Positions 52,197-63,620 are shown, counted from the stretch's first letter. The stretch: 64,000 bases of DNA from Methylocystis bryophila (GCF_027925445.1 NZ_AP027149.1:2492501-2556500); one strand, 5' to 3'. The notes: generated from the letters alone by a model not told the origin. Numbers and translations are program-made.

Positions 52197-53555
52197 TCAG
52201 CTGCCCGGCGACGCGTTCCTGGTAAGCGGGAACTCCACGATTTTTTCCACTCTTCCGTCCCGTTCCTCGCGCGCCAGCGCTTGCCGGCGTTCCTCTATGG
52301 TGCGGCGGGTTTGCGTCATGGCGAGCTCCACGAGATGGATGGCCGGCGCGTCGAGCCGTCGCAGATTGGGATCACCCAGCATCTGCGCCACCACGTTGTC
52401 GAGTTCTCGCTCGTTTGCGTTCAGGTCCTCGTGCGTTTGCGAATCGCGCGCGCCCTGGAGAATCGTCAGCAGCTTCTCCGTCAGCTTTTCGGCGTCTTCA
52501 CGCGGGTCCTTGGCGAAGCGGCCCGCGAGCGTCGCGGCGGCGGAGCCCAGGAGCGACAGCAGCATCGCGCCGATGTAGAAGCCGTCGCTATATTTCTCAA
52601 AGAAGCTCTTTTCGTTGCCGTCGAGATAATCCACCGCCCCTTGATGTACGGGGATCGTTCCGCTCCGATCGGTCGAGGGCGCCTCGATCGAATTGGCGAG
52701 CGGCGCGACGCCCGCGATCGCCCCGCGCGAGGTGAGGAAGACCCGCGTCACCTCCGCTGCGGTGTCGTCTCGCATCGCCGGGCTCGCCATCAGCAGCACA
52801 TCCACGCCGACCGTCTCGACGGTCTCGGGCGGGCGCGGCGGATCGCCGCCGAAAGCGCCGTGGGGGATCTCCGAGGTCTCGAGCGCGGGATCTCGCTTGG
52901 CGATCGGCCCGGCCTCATCGATCGGAATGAAGATCGGCGGCTTGCGCGCTGGACCCATGACGGCGGCGACGATGTCGGCGCCACCCTCATCAAGGGGGCC
53001 CGTCGCCGAAAAGATCGCATCGACCTTTTTCGCGGCGATGGCGGCGCCGACTTCTTCGGGCTGCAAAGAAACGAAAGTCACCGCCTCGTGCGGGATATCG
53101 TAATGCCGGAGCACCGCTTCCACCAGATGCGCGATCGCATGGGACTGCGGCAGCTGATGCACGACGCCAAGTTTCTTGCCGCGCAGATCGGCGATGCGGC
53201 GAAGCTTCGACCCCGCAGGAGCAAGGACGAGCATCGGGTTGCGGTGCAGTATCAGGAGCGTCTGCGCGGTCGCCTGCACGGCGGCGTCGCCGCGCAGCAC
53301 GGCGAGATCGGCGTCGCCGGAATCGAGTTGCGCCGCGGCGGCGGCCCAGTCCGGTACGGGGAGAAGATGCAAGCGGATCGGCTTGTGTTGCCGCGTGAAC
53401 ACATGCGCGGCCGCCTGCATGACTCGCGTGTCGTCCCCAACCTGCGGAACAGCGACTGTAAGCTCAATGGGACGGTTAAAAAAATGCACGACGGCCACTG
53501 TGCCGCCGACTGCGAGCAGGGTCGCGGTGATCAGGGCAGGCAGCAGCTTGCGCAT
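52197..53555 (-). CDS. TAXI-family TRAP solute-binding protein with extra C-terminal helix
   Basis: The 452-residue protein has an N-terminal signal or anchor helix (MRKLLPALITATLLAVGGTV) and a TAXI-type binding domain (DLAVLRGDAAVQ, LVLAPAGSKLRRIADLRGKK). A second helix (about 350-370, YIGAMLLSLLGSAAATLAG) leads to a charged coiled-coil-like tail of about 80 residues. Ordinary TAXI receptors end after the binding domain. No TRAP permease gene is adjacent, so it may be a membrane-anchored sensor or work with a distant permease. Confidence 0.8.
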   Translation of the reverse strand: MRKLLPALITATLLAVGGTVAVVHFFNRPIELTVAVPQVGDDTRVMQAAAHVFTRQHKPIRLHLLPVPDWAAAAAQLDSGDADLAVLRGDAAVQATAQTLLILHRNPMLVLAPAGSKLRRIADLRGKKLGVVHQLPQSHAIAHLVEAVLRHYDIPHEAVTFVSLQPEEVGAAIAAKKVDAIFSATGPLDEGGADIVAAVMGPARKPPIFIPIDEAGPIAKRDPALETSEIPHGAFGGDPPRPPETVETVGVDVLLMASPAMRDDTAAEVTRVFLTSRGAIAGVAPLANSIEAPSTDRSGTIPVHQGAVDYLDGNEKSFFEKYSDGFYIGAMLLSLLGSAAATLAGRFAKDPREDAEKLTEKLLTILQGARDSQTHEDLNANERELDNVVAQMLGDPNLRRLDAPAIHLVELAMTQTRRTIEERRQALAREERDGRVEKIVEFPLTRNASPGS

Positions 53556-53682
53556 GGCGTCTGGTTTTCCATAACGCCTAGAAAAATTGCACTAGCTTAC
53601 GGCGACTTCAAGGCGAAAGCCGGAATAATCCCGGCTTAGGCTGCGCCCCAAGCTGTCCGGAGTGAACCGGCGACAGGCGAAG

Positions 53683-53701
53683 GGGTGCGCGATGCGCACC
53701 C
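53683..53701 (-). terminator. stem-loop directly after argG
   Basis: On the minus strand, GGGTGCGC and GCGCACCC form an 8-bp stem with a three-base loop, starting right after the argG stop codon. No T-tract follows. Confidence 0.35.
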
Positions 53702-54970
<1,269 letters not shown>

Positions 54971-55010
54971 GATTTCCCCCAGCTATGCCCATGCCATCGG
55001 CACGCGGCGC

Positions 55011-55356
55011 TCTAGATCACGCCGCGTTCAAGCGGAATCGCCTGAACGCGGAAAGCGTGATCGCTTCTAAAAGCTTAGAGCGCGATTTGTGCGAAAAACC
55101 GGTTTCCACTTTTTCGCATCGCACTCTAGATCACGCCGCGTTCAGGCGGGATCGCCTGAATGCGGAAAACGTGATCGTTTCTAAAAGCTTAGAGCGCGAT
55201 TTGTGCGAAAAACCGGTTTCCACTTTTTCGCATCGCGCTCTAGATCACGCCGCGTTCAGGCGGGATCGCCTGAATGCGGAAAACGTGATCGTTTCTAAAA
55301 GCTTAGAGCGCGATTTGTGCGAAAAACCGGTTTCCACTTTTTCGCATCGCGCTCTA
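55011..55356. repeat. three tandem 114-bp copies of a composite palindromic repeat
   Basis: Units begin at 55015, 55129 and 55243, an exact 114-base period. Each holds a GATCACGCCGCGTTCA/TGAATGCGGAAAACGTGATC hairpin and an AGAGCGCGATTTGTGCG to CGCATCGCGCTCT hairpin. Units 2 and 3 are nearly identical; unit 1 differs at several positions (for example TTCAAGCGGAATC against TTCAGGCGGGATC). The module order matches the copy at 31478 in reverse. Confidence 0.9.
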
Positions 55357-55465
55357 GAGCATGTCCCGGAAAGGCGCCAAGCGGTTTTCCGGTCAGGACA
55401 GGCTCCAAGTTTTGAGTTGGAGCTTAGCCCTTTTCGATAGCCTGATCGAAAAGGTCTCGCTCTAG
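55356..55465. repeat. dispersed palindromic repeat, copy 7
   Basis: It directly follows the tandem array: TAGAGCATGTCCCGGAAAGGCG to GGACAGGCTCC, TTTTGAGTTGGAGC, then a TTTTCGAT/ATCGAAAA hairpin and CGCTCTAG. Confidence 0.75.
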
Positions 55466-55869
55466 TGCGATCTCTGCTCAAACGGATTCATTCGAGCGAA
55501 GAGAAACCGCGCCAAGTTAGACGCGGAACGAATGCGGGTCGTAAAGTCTCTGTCGCTTGCGGGCTCGCTCTAAGTTCCAGGCGGCGAAGATGGCGACCGC
55601 TCGACCTTTGTCAAGGACGGCTTAGTGGTCTGGGGCTGAGGAGTGATCTTGGGCGCGGCTATTTGCCCTGCGGGCCCTGAGTTATCCCCGCAAAAAACGA
55701 GAAGGGCAGTAGTGAATATAAAGGTATGAATTTAAAACATAAATCAAGTATTGCTGACTATGGCTGTTTCCTAGGGGACCGTTTCGGCAGGGCGGCGGGT
55801 TGACTTGATTCGGGCTGATGGGGTCATGTGATTCGTGAGCGTGGCGAAGCACAGCCCTGGGAGGCGGCG
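55466..55869. other. gene-free region upstream of the receiver-like gene
   Basis: No coding frame is convincing. Composition falls to AT-rich at 55700-55770, which probably holds the promoter of the gene at 55870 (TTGACT at 55800-55805 is a candidate -35). Confidence 0.35.
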
Positions 55870-56898
55870 ATGCAGGTTCGTTATGTTCAGGATGCGCAGG
55901 AGCGCGCCGCCGACCTGAAGAAAAAGCTTGGTCGCGACGCGGGCTTCAATCTGGGCGTCTGCAAGCGCTTTGAAGAACTGGAGACGGCGTCCGGCGCGCC
56001 GCTCGATGTGCTTCTGATCGACGCGTCCCGCGCCGACCGGATCGCGCTTGAAGACGACATTCGGACCGCCCGCAAATATACCGACGCGCCCATCGTCTTC
56101 GTAACGGGGGGTGAGAACGGCCAGATTCGGGCGCGCGCTCTCAAGGCCGGCGCCGAGGCTGTGCTGCCGCGCGAGTCGATCACTTCCTCTCTGATTCGAG
56201 AGGTTGTCGAGCGGGCCGCGACGCGCCGCCGAGCCGGCAAGACGAAGCGGCGCAGCGTTGCGAAGACGAAAGCTGGGTCTTCGGGATCGGGGGCCTGTGT
56301 CGACGCGCCGAACACCGCGCTGAAAGCTTCGCTGGCTTATGTAGAGCAGGGCCTGGCGCGGCTCGATCTCAACGGCGGGACGCCCCTGCCTTTGTCCTCG
56401 GATCCGCCCGCCGCGGATCTGTTGACGATCATCGGCTACGCTCGCAAACTCATAGGCCGCGAGCCTGGCTCTTCTCTCGAATGCGACGGCGCCGCGCTTC
56501 TTTCCGCCCTTCAAGACGATCTCATCGACGCTGCCGCCGAGGCGGGCGTGGCCCTGCTCATTGAAGCGCCGGCGCCTGCGAGGTTTTTCGTTGTGGGCGC
56601 GCCGGACAACGCGCGTCTCGGCCTCGAAGCGATCGTGATCGGCTTGCTGCGAGCCTGCGACAAGGGAAGCCGGTTGCGCATCGAACTGCGCACTGAGGGC
56701 GAGGAGACGCGCCTTCGCGCCAGGGCTGACGCGCCACTTGTGGGAAATCTTTGCGCTTTCTTCGCGCCCGAGGGCGAGGAGTCGGCATTCGATTATTCGA
56801 CGAGCTCGCTTCGCTGTGGCGCGGCGCTTTTGGGCCTGCGCCCAGAGCAGATTGATCTTTCGGAGGAAGGTCGGGGCGTTATCCAGATCTATCTTTAG
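55870..56898 (+). CDS. degenerate receiver domain fused to an unknown ATPase-like domain
   Basis: About 342 residues from the ATG at 55870 (GGGAGG upstream; a GTG at 55828 is weaker). Residues 1-120 follow a receiver fold: Asp51 in LLIDAS, Thr79 in VFVTGG, but the conserved Lys is Arg101 (VLPRES) and the N-terminal acidic pair is missing. A basic linker (120-135) leads to about 190 residues whose helix-strand order suggests a histidine-kinase DHp/ATPase pair without N or G boxes, a little like ChpT-type phosphotransferases. I cannot assign a function. Confidence 0.6.
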   Translation: MQVRYVQDAQERAADLKKKLGRDAGFNLGVCKRFEELETASGAPLDVLLIDASRADRIALEDDIRTARKYTDAPIVFVTGGENGQIRARALKAGAEAVLPRESITSSLIREVVERAATRRRAGKTKRRSVAKTKAGSSGSGACVDAPNTALKASLAYVEQGLARLDLNGGTPLPLSSDPPAADLLTIIGYARKLIGREPGSSLECDGAALLSALQDDLIDAAAEAGVALLIEAPAPARFFVVGAPDNARLGLEAIVIGLLRACDKGSRLRIELRTEGEETRLRARADAPLVGNLCAFFAPEGEESAFDYSTSSLRCGAALLGLRPEQIDLSEEGRGVIQIYL

Positions 56899-56990
56899 AG
56901 CGAATTCTCATCGCAAAAGTCCGGCGGCTTTTGCGATGAGAATTCGCTCCACGCTTTCGATTTGGCGCGATCCCCTATCGCTCGAGCGAT
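56898..56990. repeat. perfect 22-bp inverted repeat plus repeat tail, copy 8
   Basis: The arm at 56898-56919 and the arm at 56928-56949 are perfect inverse copies (22 of 22) around an 8-base loop TCCGGCGG. The left arm starts with the last base of the stop codon. The tail (TTTCGATTTGGCGCGATCCC, then TATCGCTCGAGCGAT) equals that of copies at 52046 and 62661. No T-run is present, so it is a repeat rather than a classic terminator. Confidence 0.8.
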
Positions 56991-57195
56991 AACCTTGATC
57001 CAGACCGCGAGCCTCAAGGCTTGCGCAAACGCTGAACCCGTTGAGCCGGGAGGCTCGCGCCGCGCAAGCCGGCGTTAGGCTTAACGGTGACATTTACGAC
57101 GGCGCCCGTGAATAAGGTCGCTCGGGGGTGGGGCTTTTTCGCAATTCTTTACCGCCGAGGCCGTCTCATGCGCAAAAGCAGGAAGGCGGCGCGCA

Positions 57196-57341
57196 TGACG
57201 GCCCGATCGGCACGGATAATCTTATGGCTCGAGCTGAAAGAGGTCTTTCGCCTCGTCACGCCTTTGGAGCTTTCGCTCGTTCTCTCGACGCTCGCTCTGG
57301 TCTTCCTTGTGGCCGCGGGGAACAACGGCGAGCTGATGTGA
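57196..57341 (+). CDS. possible small membrane protein
   Basis: From an ATG at 57196 the frame encodes about 48 residues: a basic N-terminus (MTARSARIILWLELKEVFRL) and one hydrophobic helix (LELSLVLSTLALVFLVAAG). In-frame ATGs lie upstream (57169, and 57087 with poor context). The family is unknown; the frame could be chance, but the topology is coherent. Confidence 0.4.
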
Positions 57342-57373
57342 GCCGGCTCGGAGCGCGCTTTTTCTTCGGAGAT

Positions 57374-57459
57374 TGGTGCGGGTGGAGGGACTCGAACCCC
57401 CATGCCTTGTGGGCAACGCATTTTGAGTGCGCCGCGTCTACCGGTTCCGCCACACCCGC
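57374..57459 (-). tRNA. tRNA-Leu (anticodon CAA)
   Basis: The reverse strand folds into an 86-base class II tRNA with encoded CCA. The acceptor stem is GCGGGTG/CACCCGC, the anticodon stem GCGCA/TGCGT with loop CTCAAAA (anticodon CAA), a long variable arm (TTGCCCACAAGGCA) and a T arm GGGGGTTCGAGTCCCTC. It reads UUG leucine codons. Confidence 0.95.
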
Positions 57460-57872
57460 ATGAGCGACAGCAGATAGCCTTTGCGGCCGCCCTGTTCAAT
57501 GCCCTTGTCGCGTCGCGTGATCCCCGGCGCGCTTGTCTGGCGCTCGACGGCCTATGCGGCGCGCTGAGTTTTCCTGAGGACCCGGCCGGTGCAGGACTCT
57601 CGGATCGCGAGGCGCGGCGGGTCGAACGGCGTGGTCCCACCTCTTGAGCAAAGAAGAGCAGCGGTGATTATGCGCGGCCGGGATCGGAAACTCTTTGGAT
57701 CGGGCGATTCTCGATGTGATTTTCAAAGAGCTTTAACAATATTTCGAACGCAGCGCAGCGAACTTCTCGCGTGACGGCGCCGCAGAGCCCTAGCCGCTCG
57801 ACAGCTCAGCGGAAAAATGCTTAAATTCCGCCGTTAGGACGGCGAACATAAAGTCGCTTCCAGGAGGATTAG
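57460..57872. other. spacer between tRNA-Leu and glmM
   Basis: The 413-base region has no convincing gene. The glmM start is preceded by AGGAGG (57862-57867). The stretch near 57715-57745 is relatively AT-rich and may contain the glmM promoter. Confidence 0.4.
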
Positions 57873-59225
<1,353 letters not shown>

Positions 59226-59344
59226 ATCGCGCTGCGTTCGGGTGAACAAAGACTCAAGCTTGCGCAAGTCGGCAGGCTTCGTCAGATGATCGAAGCCGGG
59301 TCGTCTCGCTCGCCCGGGCGCGAGATTTCCTCCATAATGCGCCG

Positions 59345-60910
59345 ATGCCTTCGGAGCGCGCGCCTCAGCTCGAGTCAAAGCCCAATCTGACCGGGAACAT
59401 GCCCGAGCTCACCGTCTCGGAACTCGCCGGCGCGCTGAAGCGCACGGTGGAGGAACGATTCGGCCTCGTCCGAGTGCGCGGCGAAATCGGCTCCTGGCGC
59501 GGGCCGGCGGCTTCCGGCCACGCCTACTTCTCGCTGAAGGACGAGGGCGCCCGGCTCGACGCGGTCATCTGGAAAAGCGCGTTGGCGCGGCTGAAGACGA
59601 AGCCGGAGGAGGGGCTGCAGGTCATCGCGACCGGAAGGCTAACGACTTTCCCGGGCAAATCCTCCTATCAAATCATCATCGAGGCGCTGGAGCCCGCCGG
59701 GGTCGGCGCGCTGATGGCGCTGCTCGACGAGCGCCGCAGACGGCTCGCGGCGGAGGGGCTTTTCGATTCAGCGAGAAAGCGCGCGCCGCCCTTTCTGCCG
59801 CGCGTGATTGGCGTCGTGACCTCGCCGACGGGCGCGGTCATTCGCGATATCTTGCATCGTCTGCGCGAGCGCTTTCCACGGCGCGTGCTGGTTTGGCCTG
59901 CGCGCGTACAGGGCGAGAGCTGCGCGGCCGAGGTCGCCGCGGGGATCGAGGGCTTCAACGCGCTCGCGCCCGAAGGCGCCATCCCGCGGCCGGACGTCCT
60001 CATCGTGGCGCGCGGCGGCGGCTCCTTCGAGGATCTCTGGGGCTTCAACGAGGAGATCGTGGCGCGCGCCGCCGCTGCGAGCGCCATTCCGCTCATCAGC
60101 GCCATCGGACATGAGACCGACACGACGCTGATCGACCTCGCGGCGGATTTGCGCGCCCCGACGCCGACCGCAGCGGCAGAGAAGGCGGCGCCCGTCCGCG
60201 CCGAACTCGTCGAGCAGATTGCGGTGCTGGCGCGCCGGCTCCAAGCCGCCCAACGCCGGCTCCTGGACGACCGGCGTGCGCGGCTCACGGCGCTCGAGCG
60301 CCATCTCGCCTCGCCCGATCGCGCATTGGCCACGCCGCGGCAGCGGCGCGATCTCGTCCAGCAGAAGCTTGCCGCGGCCATGCGCGCCGGGCTCGACGCG
60401 CGCAGGCTGCGTCTCGCGCGGGCCTCGGGGCTTTTGGCGCGCCACTCGCCGCAAGCGGAATTCGCGCGCGCTTGCGAGCGGCTGCGCGGCCTCTCGGCGC
60501 GGCTCGCTCAAGCGATGCGGGCGCGTCTAGCGCTGGAGGCGGAGCGGGTCGCCTTCTCCCGCAGGAGGGCGGCGCAAGCGGGCGAACGGCTCCTGCGCGC
60601 CTTCCGGCATGGTCTGGAGGCGAGGCGAGGCGCTTTGGCGCGCATCGACGCGCTTTCGCGTTCGCTCGGGCCTGAGGCGGCGCTCCAGCGAGGCTTCGTG
60701 CTCGCGCGCGACAAATCGGGTCAGATCGTTCGAAGCGCCCATGCGCTCACCTTGGGCGATCAGCTCTCGCTCACCTTCTCGGATGGCGTGGCTCTGGTCC
60801 GGGTGCTCGGGGGCGAGGTCTCGGAGTCGACGAGAAAAGAAGAGGCGGCGCCGGCGAGACGGCGTCCCTCCGGCCGCGTCGCGAATAAGGATCAGGGCCA
60901 GCTTTTCTGA
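59345..60910 (+). CDS. xseA: exodeoxyribonuclease VII large subunit
   Basis: The 521-residue protein has an N-terminal OB-fold (FGLVRVRGEIGSWRGPAASG, then HAYFSLKDEGARLDAVIW). The catalytic domain has VVTSPTGAVIRDILHRLRER, IVARGGGSFEDLWGFNEE and SAIGHETDTTLIDL. A long coiled-coil region rich in Arg/Ala follows. With XseB it degrades single-stranded DNA. It lies 120 bases after glmM. Confidence 0.96.
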   Translation: MPSERAPQLESKPNLTGNMPELTVSELAGALKRTVEERFGLVRVRGEIGSWRGPAASGHAYFSLKDEGARLDAVIWKSALARLKTKPEEGLQVIATGRLTTFPGKSSYQIIIEALEPAGVGALMALLDERRRRLAAEGLFDSARKRAPPFLPRVIGVVTSPTGAVIRDILHRLRERFPRRVLVWPARVQGESCAAEVAAGIEGFNALAPEGAIPRPDVLIVARGGGSFEDLWGFNEEIVARAAAASAIPLISAIGHETDTTLIDLAADLRAPTPTAAAEKAAPVRAELVEQIAVLARRLQAAQRRLLDDRRARLTALERHLASPDRALATPRQRRDLVQQKLAAAMRAGLDARRLRLARASGLLARHSPQAEFARACERLRGLSARLAQAMRARLALEAERVAFSRRRAAQAGERLLRAFRHGLEARRGALARIDALSRSLGPEAALQRGFVLARDKSGQIVRSAHALTLGDQLSLTFSDGVALVRVLGGEVSESTRKEEAAPARRRPSGRVANKDQGQLF

Positions 60911-61076
60911 GAAGAAGCGCGCCCGGCGGCCTGTTTACCGATTGTTCGCCGTAATTTCGCCCGATAAACAGCGTGGAAAGGCGTTCGAGACGCGGGTCCG
61001 GCGCTTTCTGGCGATGGGATGCGACGCGCTCGGCCGGCGCCGGAGGCGGCGCTAGGACTCTTAAGGAGAGATCCCG

Positions 61077-61658
61077 ATGCTTCGATTCATATTCAAGCTG
61101 TTCACGACGGCCTTTGTCGCCGCGGTCGGCTTCGGACTGGGCGTTCACTACGGCACCAATGAAAAGGTTGCGAAACTCGAGGGAGCCGTCGAGGAGCGCC
61201 TTGCTTCCGCGGTGTCGGCCCTCGAGACGAAAATGAAGTCCAGCAAGGCGGCGCCGTCGGATCAGGCCGCCGCGGAATCGGCGTCGCAGGCCGCCGCTGA
61301 GCCCGCTCAGGCTGCCGACGTTGCGGTCGCCGCCCCGGAACAGGACCAGAGGCCTGCCGAGCAGACCGCCTCAGCGGCTGAGCTTGCTGCCCCGGCCGCC
61401 GAGCAGACCGTGAGCGACGCTTCGCCCGCTCCCGCGGCCTCCGGCCAGCAGATCGCCGCGAACCAGACCGATTCCGTTGCGGCTCCGGTCGCCGACGACC
61501 ACGCCGGCATGATGAAGACCGCGCAAGCCGCCGAGCCGGCTGCGCCTCCGGCCGAAGAGGCCAAGGCCAAGGGCGGCGAGAAGAAGAAGAAGAAGAAGGC
61601 CAAGGCCAAGGCTGCTAAGGCCGACGCCGGCGCCGACAAGCCCGCCGATCCGCAGTAA
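61077..61658 (+). CDS. membrane-anchored Ala/Pro/Glu-rich protein with poly-Lys tail
   Basis: The 193-residue protein starts with one membrane helix (MLRFIFKLFTTAFVAAVGFG). A short coiled coil follows (KLEGAVEERLASAVSALETK), then about 100 residues of Ala, Pro, Glu and Gln in loose repeats, and a Lys/Ala tail (GEKKKKKKAKAKAAKADAG). It has no recognised domain. AAGGAGAG is the ribosome site. A strong terminator follows. The style suggests a structural or envelope-spacer role. Confidence 0.75.
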   Translation: MLRFIFKLFTTAFVAAVGFGLGVHYGTNEKVAKLEGAVEERLASAVSALETKMKSSKAAPSDQAAAESASQAAAEPAQAADVAVAAPEQDQRPAEQTASAAELAAPAAEQTVSDASPAPAASGQQIAANQTDSVAAPVADDHAGMMKTAQAAEPAAPPAEEAKAKGGEKKKKKKAKAKAAKADAGADKPADPQ

Positions 61659-61693
61659 ACTTCGCGCGACGCTTCGCCGCGCTCCTTACCGCC

Positions 61694-61731
61694 GCTCCCG
61701 AAAGCCGCGTCGCTTTCGGGAGCGTTTTCGT
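61694..61731 (+). terminator. strong rho-independent terminator
   Basis: GCTCCCGAAAGC (61694-61705), CGCGTC, GCTTTCGGGAGC (61712-61723): a perfect 12-bp stem with a 6-base loop, followed by GTTTTCGTT. Confidence 0.85.
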
Positions 61732-61757
61732 TGCGCAAGCGAAATTTTTTCTCCGCC

Positions 61758-61844
61758 AGATCACGCTGCGCTCAGCTGAAATCGCCTGAGCGCAGCGTGA
61801 TCGATTCTTTTCGATCGACTCCACGCGATCGGGACGCGCTCTAA
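61758..61844. repeat. dispersed palindromic repeat, copy 9
   Basis: GATCACGCTGCGCTCAG (61759-61775) and its exact complement (61786-61802) enclose a 10-base loop. A tail TTTTCGATCGACTCCACGCG with CGCGCTCTAA follows, as in the copy at 45429. Confidence 0.8.
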
Positions 61845-61909
61845 CCGAAATTTTTCTGGCGCCGGGCGAAGCGGCTTGCCTCGACGCGGCGTTCGGCCAA
61901 TGATCGGGC

Positions 61910-62644
61910 ATGTCGCTCGATGTCGTGGATCTCAGAGCCTTTTATGATTCGCCGCTCGGCTTCGTCGCGCAGCGGCTCGTTTCTCGCGTGCTGCGCCTCC
62001 GCTGGGACTCTCGCTTCACCGGCTTGAGCCTGATGGGGCTCGGCTATGCGACGCCCTATCTGCCCGATTTCGCCAAGGAGGCGCAGCGCACGCTCGCCTT
62101 CATGCCGGCCGAGCAAGGCGTCGTGCATTGGCCGACGGATGGCCGTCCCGCCGCCGCGCTCGTCGATTTGACGATGATGCCGCTACCCGATGCGGCGATC
62201 GACCGAATTCTCGTCGTCCATGCGCTGGAGACCAGCGAGCATCCGCGCGATCTGATGGAGGAGATTTGGCGCGTGATGGCGCCGGGCGGTCGCGCCATCT
62301 TCGTCGTTCCGAGCCGCTCGGGCCTTTGGGCGCGGCTCGACACGACTCCTTTTGGCCAGGGCCATCCTTATTCGCGGCTGCAGCTGCGCCACCTGCTGCA
62401 AGAAACCCTGTTTCTGCCGATCTTCTGGGGCGAGGCGCTCTATGTGCCGCCCTTCGAGAGTCCCTGGCTCTTGCGCTCGGCTCCGGCCTTCGAGCGCATT
62501 GCGGGACGCTGGTCGCTGCCCGGCGGCGGCGTGCTCGTCGTCGAGGCGACGAAGCAGCTCTACAAGCCGATCAGCCTGCGCCGGGCGGTTCGGCGCGCGA
62601 TCCCGCAGCTCGAACCGGCGCTGGAGCCCGTCGGCGCGGCTTGA
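61910..62644 (+). CDS. class I SAM-dependent methyltransferase
   Basis: The 244-residue protein has a Rossmann methyltransferase layout. A glycine motif (LSLMGLGYATPYL) is followed by LPDAAIDRILVVHALETSEH, then the MEEIWRVMAPGGRAIFVVP strand of the Methyltransf_11 family. The substrate is unknown. Homologues in rhizobia sit beside glyoxalase II genes; here the neighbours differ. There is no membrane segment. Confidence 0.85.
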   Translation: MSLDVVDLRAFYDSPLGFVAQRLVSRVLRLRWDSRFTGLSLMGLGYATPYLPDFAKEAQRTLAFMPAEQGVVHWPTDGRPAAALVDLTMMPLPDAAIDRILVVHALETSEHPRDLMEEIWRVMAPGGRAIFVVPSRSGLWARLDTTPFGQGHPYSRLQLRHLLQETLFLPIFWGEALYVPPFESPWLLRSAPAFERIAGRWSLPGGGVLVVEATKQLYKPISLRRAVRRAIPQLEPALEPVGAA

Positions 62645-62660
62645 ACGCCCGAGACCCGCT

Positions 62661-62775
62661 AGCGCGTCTCCCGCTCGAACGGAATCGTTCGAGCGATAAG
62701 GAATCGCGCCAAATCAAAAGGTTGGAGCATGTCTTGACCGGAAAACCGCTTCGCACTTTTCCGTGACATGCTCTA
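62661..62775. repeat. dispersed palindromic repeat, copy 10 (inverted)
   Basis: It reads CGCTCGAACGGAATCGTTCG, GGAATCGCGCCAAATCAAAAGG, then GGAGCATGTCTTGACCGG to CGTGACATGCTCTA, the reverse complement of the copy at 52046. Confidence 0.8.
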
Positions 62776-63480
62776 CCGCGCCGGCGCGGGGGGGCGCGTC
62801 TTGAACTCGACCGCGACGCCAAAGCTCTGGGCGAGAAATAGTCCGCCGTGCAAGAGGCCGGCGTTGTCGATGCCGTGACCGAGCCCCGGCGACATGTGCC
62901 ACTGCGCCGAAAGACCCGCCTCGGCCAGGAGGTCGGTGGAAAGCAGCAGGGCGTCGATCGGAATCAGCTGATCTTCCTCGCCGTGGACGAGCAGGATCGC
63001 GGGCGGGGGCCGCTGGCCCGCCATATCGCCCGGAGGGGTTCCGTCCGGCGGCGTCACCAGCAGGCCCGAATAGCCGAGAATGGCGCGCGGAGCCTTTTTG
63101 CGCCGAAGCCCGACGTGAAGCGCGAGCATGGTGCCCTGGCTGAAGCCGACGAGCGCCAAGGCGCTCTCGTCGAGGCCAAGGTTCGCGAGCTCCGCGTCGA
63201 GAAAGGCGTCGATCGTGGGGCGCGCCGCCAGAACCCCGTCCCAGCGCTCATTGGGGTCGCGCATCGTCAAGGGGAACCACTGCCGCCCGCCCGGCGACAT
63301 GGCGCAGCGCTCGGGCGCGTTGGGCGCGACGAACTCCGCGTCGGGCAGGATCTGCCGCCATTGCCGACCGATCTCGATCAAGTCGGCGCCGTCGGCGCCA
63401 TAGCCGTGAAGGAAGACGACGAGCTGCTTGGCTACGCCGGATTTGGCTTTCACCCTGGGACCGTCGATGAGCGCCGTCAT
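62773..63480 (-). CDS. phospholipase/carboxylesterase family hydrolase
   Basis: About 235 residues from the ATG at 63480 (MTALIDGPRVKAKSG), the usual start for this family. An in-frame ATG 108 bases upstream adds an unsupported N-terminus. Motifs are LVVFLHGYGADGADLIEIG, nucleophile Ser114 in VGFSQGTM, LVHGEEDQLIP (Asp) and GLGHGID (His). It is a small cytosolic alpha/beta esterase acting on short acyl or lysophospholipid substrates. Confidence 0.9.
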   Translation of the reverse strand: MTALIDGPRVKAKSGVAKQLVVFLHGYGADGADLIEIGRQWRQILPDAEFVAPNAPERCAMSPGGRQWFPLTMRDPNERWDGVLAARPTIDAFLDAELANLGLDESALALVGFSQGTMLALHVGLRRKKAPRAILGYSGLLVTPPDGTPPGDMAGQRPPPAILLVHGEEDQLIPIDALLLSTDLLAEAGLSAQWHMSPGLGHGIDNAGLLHGGLFLAQSFGVAVEFKTRPPAPAR

Positions 63481-63620
63481 GAGCCTCGCCTTTGAAGTTC
63501 CGCCTTTCGGTTCGGTTTCGAGCCTTTGGCGCCAAAGGTCAAGCGCTTGGGAGGGCGATCCGGCGGCCGCAGAAGTTGACCCCATCAATCAAAGACGGGT
63601 CACCGCGGCGTCGAATCCGG

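Noticed and set aside
55011..55356. Three regular repeats considered as a CRISPR array
   Set aside because: The whole 114-base unit repeats, including what would be spacers. Units contain internal hairpins, and no cas gene is near.
54985..55440. 151-codon frame with a repeated LERDLCEKPVSTFSHR peptide
   Set aside because: The peptide repeat is just translation of the tandem DNA repeat, without a ribosome site or family.
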